Under the pieces are notes generated by a model that ran no database searches, was not told the DNA's origin, and worked only from the letters and a program-made list of their open reading frames with translations. Shown piece after piece: positions 9,147-16,204 of a stretch of 64,000 nucleotides of DNA (its first letter is position 1; each line of letters begins with the position of its first letter). Source of the stretch: M3007 sp964539805 (GTDB taxonomy: Bacteria; Bacteroidota; Bacteroidia; Chitinophagales; Saprospiraceae); NCBI GenBank assembly GCA_964539805.1, contig CAZIKN010000005.1:1-64000 (forward strand), given 5' to 3'. The position numbers and the translations under genes are program-made.

Positions 9147-9243
9147 TACCAAAGATTACAAGCATGCAAAACCAATAAAAAGCGCTAAAGTTCCCATAAT
9201 TAGGTTTTTTGATCCCATAGTAAGTTGGATACGAGCGCTAAAA

Positions 9244-9285
9244 AAGTTGAAAGCCATCACCGATTTACGGGATGGCTTTCAACTT
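9244..9285 (-). terminator. Intrinsic terminator of the small sorting-domain gene
   Basis: A perfect 15-bp stem (AAGTTGAAAGCCATC and its complement) with a 12-base loop, followed on the reverse strand by a T run. It lies 63 bases past the stop at 9348. Confidence 0.9.
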
Positions 9286-9347
9286 GCTATATTTTCTATC
9301 AAAGTAAAGTTTCTCTATAGTGTATTGTTTAATTTCTTAATGGGCAA

Positions 9348-9653
9348 TTAGCGCTTGTCCATTTTTTGGGTGGTCAAGATACGCTTTTGGCGATCCAAAA
9401 TTTGAACTAAATACATACCCTTGGGCAAGTCTGTCACGCTGCAGTGCTCCCCCTTTGAATATTCAAATTCCTTCACCCGACGGCCGGAAAGACCAATGAT
9501 GTGAACAAAGCCAACCAGATCGTTTTTGTCCTGCACAGAAATAAATTCTGTGGCCGGATTGGGGTACACAGAGAGTTCTGGTTTGGCATGACCTTGCGCC
9601 TGCAAGGCACCAAAAAGAAAAACGAAGGCGATTAAATGTAATATTCGTTTCAT
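9348..9653 (-). CDS. Minimal T9SS sorting-domain protein
   Basis: 101 residues from ATG 9653 (MKRILHLIAFVF); the longer frame to 9680 adds only an unlikely hydrophobic leader. A signal peptide ending LQAQ is followed almost at once by a type A sorting domain: LSVYPNPATEFISV, LSGRRVKEFE, VTDLPKGMYLVQILD, and a basic end TTQKMDKR. There is no cargo domain between the signal peptide and the sorting domain. Such stand-alone sorting domains occur in other Bacteroidota; their role is not known to me. It has its own terminator and so is probably monocistronic. Confidence 0.85.
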   Translation of the reverse strand: MKRILHLIAFVFLFGALQAQGHAKPELSVYPNPATEFISVQDKNDLVGFVHIIGLSGRRVKEFEYSKGEHCSVTDLPKGMYLVQILDRQKRILTTQKMDKR

Positions 9654-9810
9654 AAACAAGATTAAGATAAAAAGAAACAATTGTTTGGGATAAATTCACC
9701 AAAAAATATCTTTCGATAAATTTGTGTGCAATGTACAAAGACAAAACCCGTACGTCAAAATATTGTTTGGTTGCTTTGCAAAAATTTAACGTTTTTGATA
9801 CAATAATTTT

Positions 9811-10998
9811 CTAAGCCTTTACATCCAGCGCATCTCTAAGCCCATTTCCAATAACATTAAAGGCTAAAACCGTGATGGCTATGGCCAAAGCGGGTATCAA
9901 AGCCAAAATGGGCTTACCACCAAGCGCATAACCGTAGTTTTCATTCAGCATGCCCCCCCAGGAAGGAGTGGGCGGCTGTACACCAAACCCAAGATAGCTC
10001 AAACCAGATTCCAACAAAATAGCCGTAGCAAAATTACCGGCAGCAAGCACCAACACAGGGCCGAGCAAGTTGGGAACAATGTGGCGAAAAAGGATCCTTC
10101 TTGCGCTAAAGCCCATACCTCTTGCCGCTTCCACGAATTGTATGCTGCGAAGCGATAGTACCTGCCCGCGCACCACCCGTGCCACATCAACCCACATAGT
10201 GAGGCCCACGGCAAAAAATATGATGCCTACCCCTCGCCCGAGCGCCAACACAATAGCAAACACAAGCAGCAATGTTGGAATTGACCAAACTGTATTGACC
10301 AACAACATGATCAAGTTATCCGTCCGCCCCCCTACATAACCACCCAAAGCGCCCAAAAACAAGCCTATTGTCAATGAAATAAATACCGCAATACAGCCTA
10401 CTAACAATGAAACGCGAAAGCCCAGCAATAAGCGGCTTAGCATACAGCGGCCATATTTATCCGTTCCCAGCCAAAATGTGCGCTTTATGATCGGTTTCTG
10501 GTTTTGGAACTGTGCAGTAAGTGCAGCCAAGGACACTTCTTCTTTGCCTTTCGTTGCATTCTTCCAAGATAAAATATCTCCATCGCGACGCAAACTATCC
10601 CCTACCACATGATATAGCTGCGCCAAAGGCAATTCCGACTGTATCTTGGCCCCAAGACGAACAAAAAATAACTTATCTTCTTGAATATCAAGGCTGTTTC
10701 CTACAATGGCTATATAGCGAACGGCTGACTCTTCCCCTTTGAACAATCTCGATATAAATGATGGGGGACTGAGCTCCCTATTGAGGTAAACAGGAAGCAG
10801 CTCGGCCTCAAAGCCGGGTGATTGCAGCGCGATTTCAGGAATTTGTGTATTGGCATCCGGCGAATCATCCGGAGCGATCAGGTAACCCAAAACAGCGATC
10901 AGCACCGCAGCAACCAGGTACCACAGGGCTATAAATGCCGGCCAATTGCGCCTGAATCGCCGCCAAGCTTTTTGCCATTCCGATGTTGACTCCATCAT
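9811..10998 (-). CDS. OppC/DppC-type ABC transporter permease
   Basis: 395 residues from the ATG-ATG pair at 10998/10995. There is one N-terminal helix (about 20-42), then a ~125-residue periplasmic insertion, then TDKYGRCMLSRLLLGFRVSL and a five-helix permease domain with the EAA loop EAARGMGFSARRILFRHIVP. This is the second permease of peptide/nickel importers, which pairs with OppB and OppD/F ATPases in the inner membrane. No partner gene is adjacent. The extracytoplasmic insertion is longer than in the E. coli protein. A CATATTTG box (11007-11014) lies 8 bases upstream of the start. Confidence 0.88.
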   Translation of the reverse strand: MMESTSEWQKAWRRFRRNWPAFIALWYLVAAVLIAVLGYLIAPDDSPDANTQIPEIALQSPGFEAELLPVYLNRELSPPSFISRLFKGEESAVRYIAIVGNSLDIQEDKLFFVRLGAKIQSELPLAQLYHVVGDSLRRDGDILSWKNATKGKEEVSLAALTAQFQNQKPIIKRTFWLGTDKYGRCMLSRLLLGFRVSLLVGCIAVFISLTIGLFLGALGGYVGGRTDNLIMLLVNTVWSIPTLLLVFAIVLALGRGVGIIFFAVGLTMWVDVARVVRGQVLSLRSIQFVEAARGMGFSARRILFRHIVPNLLGPVLVLAAGNFATAILLESGLSYLGFGVQPPTPSWGGMLNENYGYALGGKPILALIPALAIAITVLAFNVIGNGLRDALDVKA

Positions 10999-11015
10999 TT
11001 CGGGGGCAAATATGA

Positions 11016-11053
11016 AAAAAGCCGCTCGCAACTTTCGCTGTGAACGGCTTTTT
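11016..11053. terminator. Terminator-like hairpin between divergent genes
   Basis: Stem AAAAAGCCG / CGGCTTTTT with a 20-base loop and T runs on both strands, between the starts of the OppC-type gene (10998, reverse) and the DUF6913 gene (11148, forward). No gene ends here, so it may insulate the two divergent promoters or act as a leader attenuator. Confidence 0.6.
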
Positions 11054-11123
11054 GTTTTGTTGTGTAATGATGCCTACAGACTTTGTTGTGTCATAAAAGT
11101 CACACAAAGGCTTTCATATTCTT

Positions 11124-11131
11124 TACCTTTG
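11124..11131 (+). promoter_or_regulatory. Promoter box TACCTTTG for DUF6913-dapA-rimO
   Basis: Perfect TAnnTTTG match 16 bases before the ATG at 11148. No well-spaced TTG was found. Confidence 0.6.
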
Positions 11132-11147
11132 CCTCAAAAACATATTC

Positions 11148-11702
11148 ATGCTGAACGCTCTGCGCCGCAGCTTTTTTATAAAAGCATTGCAACAAGCCCT
11201 TAGTGCCAATAAACGCCAAAGACGAGTACATACCCTTGTCACAGCCCAAACGATTGGAATATTGTTTGATGCCACAACGGAGAAAAAACGTCAAGAAGTG
11301 GTTGAATTAGGAAAAAAATGGGAAAAAGAAGGCAAAAAAGTAAAAATATTAGGTTTTTTCAATGATAAAAAAGCGCCGGTAACAACACCTGACTTTCCCT
11401 GGTTCTTTCAAAAGGAAACAAGGTGGACAGGCGAGCCAAAGTCGGAAAAGGCCTCTGCTTTTGCCAATGAAAAATTGGATCTGCTGTTGGTACTAAACCC
11501 TGAGGAACTACCCGCCCTTCGCTTTGTAGCAGCCCAATCAGTAGCCGCTATGAAAATAGGTCATGCGGCGGCCACACCCCATGATTTGGATGTGCAATTG
11601 GATGCTCCGGCGGAAAAAGGACTGCCCTACTTTATTGAACATTTGACAAAATACCTGAACACACTTGTCATCAACAAAAATGCAACTACAAAAACGACTT
11701 AA
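11148..11702 (+). CDS. DUF6913 family protein
   Basis: 184 residues, no signal peptide, basic N-terminus (LRRSFFIKALQQ), with GILFDATTEKKRQEV, GFFNDKK and a later LDLLLVLNPEELPALRFVA. It resembles the small Bacteroidota family that commonly precedes dapA; its biochemical role is unknown. The start of dapA lies inside its last codons (23-base overlap), which implies translational coupling. First gene of the DUF6913-dapA-rimO operon. Confidence 0.8.
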   Translation: MLNALRRSFFIKALQQALSANKRQRRVHTLVTAQTIGILFDATTEKKRQEVVELGKKWEKEGKKVKILGFFNDKKAPVTTPDFPWFFQKETRWTGEPKSEKASAFANEKLDLLLVLNPEELPALRFVAAQSVAAMKIGHAAATPHDLDVQLDAPAEKGLPYFIEHLTKYLNTLVINKNATTKTT

Positions 11703-12570
11703 AGGTACTGGTGTGGCCTTAGTCACACCCTTCAAAAATAGCCAAATTGACTGGGAAGATCTCGAAAAAGTCATTGAGCACGTCATTGCTGGCGGTGTAG
11801 AGTTTTTGGTCAGCCTTGGCACCACGGGTGAAAGCGCAACCCTCTCCGAGTCCGAGCAACGTGCTGTTCTTGATTTTACGATCAAAGTAAACCGTGGGCG
11901 GCTGCCGCTGATTTGTGGTGCATTCGGCGGCAACCATACCCTGGCGATGGTGGAAAAAATTCAATCCTTTGATTTTGAAGGTGTTGATGCCATCATGTCA
12001 AGCAATCCGGCCTACGTAAAACCCGGGCAAGAAGGTATTTTCCGGCATTACATGGAACTCGCCGAGGTAGCTCCGCTGCCCCTTCTGATCTATAATGTGC
12101 CGAGTCGCAGCTCCAGCAACATGGCTGCGGAGACCACCTTGCGCTTGGCTAATGCATCGGACAAGTTTCTGGGCATTAAGGAAGCCTCCAATGACATCTA
12201 TCAAGTGATGAAAATCCTGAAAGGGCGCCCGGAAAATTTTTTGGTCTTCAGCGGTGATGATTTCATGACGCTGCCTATCATTGCTGCTGGCGGCGATGGT
12301 GTGATCTCTGTGATCGCCAACACCTTGCCACGGCCTTTTACGGATATGGTGCGCGCCACTTTAAGGGAGGACTATGATACGGCACGCTCGTTAAATCATC
12401 AGTTGCTGGATCTGTATCGCCTCCTGTTTACGGAAGGTAACCCCGTGGGCGTAAAAGCTGCGCTTGAGTTGCAGGGTATTTGCAACCGCGAGGTTCGTTT
12501 GCCCTTGGTGCACATGACAGAACAAGGCGTGCACCTGCTGATGAATGACCCCAACTATACCAGAAAGTGA
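11680..12570 (+). CDS. dapA: 4-hydroxy-tetrahydrodipicolinate synthase
   Basis: 296 residues from ATG 11680 (MQLQKRLKGTGVALVTPF); the frame opens five codons earlier. TIM-barrel aldolase signatures: VSLGTTGESATLSESEQ, the tyrosine motif YNVPSRSSSNM, and the Schiff-base lysine in FLGIKEASND. It condenses pyruvate with aspartate semialdehyde, the first committed step to diaminopimelate and lysine. It overlaps the DUF6913 gene upstream by 23 bases. Confidence 0.96.
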   Translation: MQLQKRLKGTGVALVTPFKNSQIDWEDLEKVIEHVIAGGVEFLVSLGTTGESATLSESEQRAVLDFTIKVNRGRLPLICGAFGGNHTLAMVEKIQSFDFEGVDAIMSSNPAYVKPGQEGIFRHYMELAEVAPLPLLIYNVPSRSSSNMAAETTLRLANASDKFLGIKEASNDIYQVMKILKGRPENFLVFSGDDFMTLPIIAAGGDGVISVIANTLPRPFTDMVRATLREDYDTARSLNHQLLDLYRLLFTEGNPVGVKAALELQGICNREVRLPLVHMTEQGVHLLMNDPNYTRK

Positions 12571-12617
12571 ATACCCAAACAGGGGCTATTTCACACTTTC
12601 CCTTTATCGCAACAAAT

Positions 12618-13934
12618 ATGAAGACTAAACAATACAGAAAAGACAAAGTAAATGTGATCACCTTAGGCTGCTCCAAAAACCTGGTGGACAGTGAAAACCT
12701 GATCACCCAATTGCGCGGCAACGACTTCGAGGTAACGCACGAAAATGAAAAATTTGATGCCAATGTGGTGATTATCAACACCTGCGGCTTCATTGACGTG
12801 GCCAAAAAGGAAAGCATTGATGCCATAGTAGAATACGCCGGCCACAAGAAGGAAGGAAGGATTGATAAGTTATACGTCACGGGTTGCCTCTCTCAGCGTT
12901 ATAAGGACGATCTTGAAGTGGAAATCCCCGAAGTAGATGCGTTTTTCGGCACTTTGGAAATGCCGGCTCTGTTGGCCCGATTGGAAGCCGACTACAAGCA
13001 CGAACTGTTGGGAGAACGCCAGATCACTACCCTACCCCATTACGCCTACCTTAAAATCAGTGAGGGCTGCAACCGCACCTGCGCTTTTTGCGCCATTCCG
13101 CTCATGCGGGGCAAGCACGTCAGTCGCCCGGTGGAAGAATTGGTGGCCGAGGCCAAAAACTTAGCCCGCCGGGGCACCAAAGAACTATTGCTGATCGCAC
13201 AGGAACTGACCTATTACGGCCTTGACCTCTATAAAACCCGTGAATTGCCGCGCCTGCTGCACGCCTTGGCCGATGTGGAGGGCATTGATTGGATCCGCCT
13301 GCATTACGCTTATCCAAGCAAATTCCCCTTGGAAATCTTAGATGTAATGGCGGAGCGCCCCGAAATATGCAATTATTTGGACATGCCGCTCCAACATGCC
13401 TCGGACAATGTGCTTAACCTGATGCGCCGACAAATTACCCGTGCCGAAACAGAAGAGCTCATCGGGAAAATACGCGAAAAAATACCCAATATCGCCCTTC
13501 GTACTACCTTTTTGGTAGGGCACCCAGGCGAGACGGAGGATGACTTTGAACAATTGCTCGACTTTGTGCAAGCACAACAGTTTGAACGCGTAGGTGTTTT
13601 TCAATATTCCCACGAAGAAAGTACACGAGCCTACGAGCTCCCCGATGACGTGCCCGCCGCCATCAAGGAAGAGCGCGCAGGACGATTGATGGAACTGCAA
13701 CAGGATATTTCCCTGCAAAAAAACGAGGCGAAGATCGGGCAGGTCTTCAAAACCATGATTGACCGGAAAGAAGGAAAATTCTTTATTGGCCGTACGGAGG
13801 CCGACTCGCCCGAAGTAGATAACGAAGTACTCATACCTGCCAAAAACAACTACGCCCGCATGGGAGACTTTGCGCAGGTACGCATCACAGGTGCGGAGGA
13901 GTTTGATCTTTATGGTGAAATAGTCACAGGATGA
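12618..13934 (+). CDS. rimO: Ribosomal protein S12 methylthiotransferase RimO
   Basis: 438 residues from ATG 12618; an upstream GTG overlapping the dapA stop would add 17 residues. The N-terminal UPF0004 domain carries the auxiliary-cluster cysteines in LGCSKNLVDSE, NTCGFID and VTGCLSQRY. The radical-SAM CxxxCxxC is CNRTCAFC in SEGCNRTCAFCAIP, and a TRAM domain ends the protein. GCSKNLVDSE and SEGCNRxCxFC favour RimO over MiaB. It methylthiolates an Asp of ribosomal protein S12. Only 47 bases separate it from dapA, so one operon. Confidence 0.94.
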   Translation: MKTKQYRKDKVNVITLGCSKNLVDSENLITQLRGNDFEVTHENEKFDANVVIINTCGFIDVAKKESIDAIVEYAGHKKEGRIDKLYVTGCLSQRYKDDLEVEIPEVDAFFGTLEMPALLARLEADYKHELLGERQITTLPHYAYLKISEGCNRTCAFCAIPLMRGKHVSRPVEELVAEAKNLARRGTKELLLIAQELTYYGLDLYKTRELPRLLHALADVEGIDWIRLHYAYPSKFPLEILDVMAERPEICNYLDMPLQHASDNVLNLMRRQITRAETEELIGKIREKIPNIALRTTFLVGHPGETEDDFEQLLDFVQAQQFERVGVFQYSHEESTRAYELPDDVPAAIKEERAGRLMELQQDISLQKNEAKIGQVFKTMIDRKEGKFFIGRTEADSPEVDNEVLIPAKNNYARMGDFAQVRITGAEEFDLYGEIVTG

Positions 13935-13940
13935 GTACCC

Positions 13941-14104
13941 TTAGGAACGGCACCGGAATAAAGTGCCAAATTCAGGCTTCAGATTTTGGGCGCAGATTTT
14001 CTGTTTTTTGGGGCGAATAGCCCAGCTATTTAACCCAAAAAAGAGGGCATCTACGCTCAAAAGATGTGCATCAAATTGGCACTTTATTTCGGTGCCGTTC
14101 CTTA
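13941..14104. repeat. TIR element (MITE-like) between rimO and the AAA-ATPase gene
   Basis: The ends are ~32-base inverted repeats with about three mismatches: left 13941-13972 begins TTAGGAACGGCACCGGAATA, right ends ATTTCGGTGCCGTTCCTTA. The ~100-base interior carries a second palindrome (TTTTTTGGGGCGAA ... TTAACCCAAAAAA). The whole can fold into one long hairpin and may also act as the rimO terminator. It has no coding capacity. Only one copy lies in this window. Confidence 0.85.
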
Positions 14105-14151
14105 GCCAATGTAACAAAGGGTTAACCGGTCTGTATTTGATAAATAGTCCC

Positions 14152-14159
14152 TATCTTTG
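14152..14159 (+). promoter_or_regulatory. Promoter box TATCTTTG for the AAA-ATPase gene
   Basis: Perfect TAnnTTTG match five bases before the ATG at 14165, so the transcript would be leaderless or nearly so. Confidence 0.6.
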
Positions 14160-14164
14160 TCTTC

Positions 14165-15712
14165 ATGAAAAATCTGCCGGTTGGCATCCAGTCTTTGCCC
14201 ACGCTCGTGGAAAACAACTGTGTCTATGTAGATAAGACCCGGATCATCCATGAATTGGTCACAACAGGATCGTATTATTTCTACTCTCGTCCACGCCGTT
14301 TTGGCAAATCACTGCTGATCTCTACCTTAAAAGAACTTTACAGCGGCAATCGCGCTGTTTTCAAAGGTTTGTGGATTGAAGACAACTGGGACTGGACAAA
14401 AAGCCATCCCATCATTCATCTTTCATTTGATACTGTTGATTATCAGCATAATAGCCTTGCCGATGCCCTTTCTATCGAATTGAAGCATTATGCAGAGTTC
14501 TATGATATACAACTAAAAGAAGGCTCCCACAAATCGCTGTTCAGGGAACTGCTGAGAAAAATTCACGCAAAGCACGGGCGCGTCGTTTTGTTGATTGATG
14601 AATACGACAAACCCATTATTGATTATCTGGAAACAGCAACGATAGAAAAAGCCCAAATTAACCGTGAAACTTTGCGCGACTTTTATTCCATCTTGAAAAG
14701 TGCCGACGAGCAATTGCGTTTTGTGTTTATTACAGGGGTTTCAAAATTCTCAAAGGTTTCACTGTTCTCACACTTGAACAATCTGTTGGACATAAGTCTC
14801 GGCGAACGCTTCGCCGCACTTACCGGCTACACTCAGGAAGAACTGGAGTTTTACTTTAAGGATCATCTCCTGTTGGCAGCCGAAAAACAAGCCATCAGTG
14901 TGGATGCGCTTCTCCAAGAAATGAAGGTATGGTACAATGGTTATTCCTGGGATGGCCATACCCGATTATACAATCCGTTTGGAACCTTGAATTTTTTGTT
15001 CAACAAAGAATTCAGAAACTACTGGTTCGCCACTGGCAACCCGAAGTTTTTGGTGGCGCAAATGCAAAAACAGGTGTTTTTCAACATCGAAAATATTTAT
15101 GTGGACGGTATTGTGTTTGAGAAATTTGACCTTGAGCATATTGAGCTCATACCACTATTGTTCCAAACAGGTTACCTGACCATCAAAGAGCGGGACACAA
15201 GGGCATTTGGCTATGTATTGGACTACCCCAATAAGGAGGTTCGGGAAAGCATGTATCAGTTTCTGCTGTCCGACACTTCCGAAAATAGCCGACGCGTGGG
15301 CACCGGCCGCACCATGACAGACCTAAAGGATGCCTTTTTGCGACGCGATCTGGAGCGAGTACGGCAGATTTTGAATGCCATTTTAGCGGATTTGCCCTAT
15401 CATGCCTATCAAAATCAATCGGAAGGCTTTTATCACGGACTTTTACATATCGTTTTCAACTATCTGGGTATGTTTGTGCAAAGCGAAGTACATTCCGCTC
15501 ATGGCCGTGCCGACGCAGTAGTGGAAACCTCAAACGATGTGTTCATCTTTGAATTCAAATACAACAAAACCGCCGAAGAGGCCCTGCAGCAGTTAAAAAA
15601 CAAGGGCTATGCCGAAAAATACCGATCCTCCGGGAAGCAGATCACGGGTATTGCATTCAATTTCGATGCAGAACAACGAACTATAGCAGGGTGGCTCGTA
15701 GAGCGGTTGTAA
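14165..15712 (+). CDS. AAA-ATPase-like / PD-(D/E)XK nuclease-like protein
   Basis: 515 residues. The N-terminal AAA-ATPase_like domain begins GIQSLPTLVENNCVYVDKT, with Walker A variant SRPRRFGKSLL (41-51) and Walker B VLLIDEYDKP (141-150). The C-terminal PDDEXK_9-type domain has HGRADAVVE followed by FIFEFKYNK, the expected acidic/Lys pattern. Families of this architecture occur in many near-identical copies per Bacteroidota genome; a role in mobile-element biology or defence is suspected, not shown. It lies directly after the TIR element. Confidence 0.88.
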   Translation: MKNLPVGIQSLPTLVENNCVYVDKTRIIHELVTTGSYYFYSRPRRFGKSLLISTLKELYSGNRAVFKGLWIEDNWDWTKSHPIIHLSFDTVDYQHNSLADALSIELKHYAEFYDIQLKEGSHKSLFRELLRKIHAKHGRVVLLIDEYDKPIIDYLETATIEKAQINRETLRDFYSILKSADEQLRFVFITGVSKFSKVSLFSHLNNLLDISLGERFAALTGYTQEELEFYFKDHLLLAAEKQAISVDALLQEMKVWYNGYSWDGHTRLYNPFGTLNFLFNKEFRNYWFATGNPKFLVAQMQKQVFFNIENIYVDGIVFEKFDLEHIELIPLLFQTGYLTIKERDTRAFGYVLDYPNKEVRESMYQFLLSDTSENSRRVGTGRTMTDLKDAFLRRDLERVRQILNAILADLPYHAYQNQSEGFYHGLLHIVFNYLGMFVQSEVHSAHGRADAVVETSNDVFIFEFKYNKTAEEALQQLKNKGYAEKYRSSGKQITGIAFNFDAEQRTIAGWLVERL

Positions 15713-15718
15713 CTTCCA

Positions 15719-16153
15719 TCACCCAATACCCAATAATTCCACTTCAAACACCAAGGTGCTGTTCGGCCCGATCTCGGCACTGACATGCTGATCGCCATAA
15801 GCCAAATGCGGAGGCAGGAACAAGCGCCACTTGCTGCCCACAGGCATGAGTTGCAGGGCCTCCGTCCATCCGGTGATCACGCGATTGAGCGGAAAAGTGG
15901 CCGGGCGACCGCGCTGCACCGAACTGTCGAACACGGTACCATCAGGCAGAGTGCCGTGATAATGGCAGGTAACGGAACTGGCAGGGCCAGGCTTGGCACC
16001 ATCACCCACCTGAATAATTTCGTACTGGAGGCCACTTTCCCGTGAAACCACACCCTCCCGAAGGCCATTTTCAGCCAAAAACTTCAATCCTGCCTCGAGG
16101 TTTGTCCGCGCTTTCTCGCGGCGCATTTCAGCTAATTTTTCTGCTGCTGTCAT
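15719..16153 (-). CDS. FKBP-type peptidyl-prolyl isomerase
   Basis: 144 residues: a helical N-terminus (1-38) and an FKBP domain with VTCHYHGTLPDGTVFDSS, FPLNRVITGWTEALQLMPVG, KWRLFLPPHLAYG and TLVFEVELLGI. No signal peptide, so probably cytosolic. It resembles the FklB/Mip class, where the N-terminal helices dimerise. It catalyses cis-trans isomerisation of Xaa-Pro bonds. It converges on the AAA-ATPase gene with 6 bases between the stops. Confidence 0.92.
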   Translation of the reverse strand: MTAAEKLAEMRREKARTNLEAGLKFLAENGLREGVVSRESGLQYEIIQVGDGAKPGPASSVTCHYHGTLPDGTVFDSSVQRGRPATFPLNRVITGWTEALQLMPVGSKWRLFLPPHLAYGDQHVSAEIGPNSTLVFEVELLGIG

Positions 16154-16175
16154 AATGTGTTTTTAATAATTTGGG

Positions 16176-16183
16176 CAAAGGTA
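16176..16183 (-). promoter_or_regulatory. Promoter (TTG-N22-TACCTTTG) for the FKBP gene
   Basis: A perfect TAnnTTTG box 22 bases before the ATG, with TTG (16206-16208 on the reverse strand) at a 22-base spacing, matching the Bacteroidota consensus. Confidence 0.7.
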
Positions 16184-16204
16184 CATCAGTGCTTCCAAGA
16201 CTCA

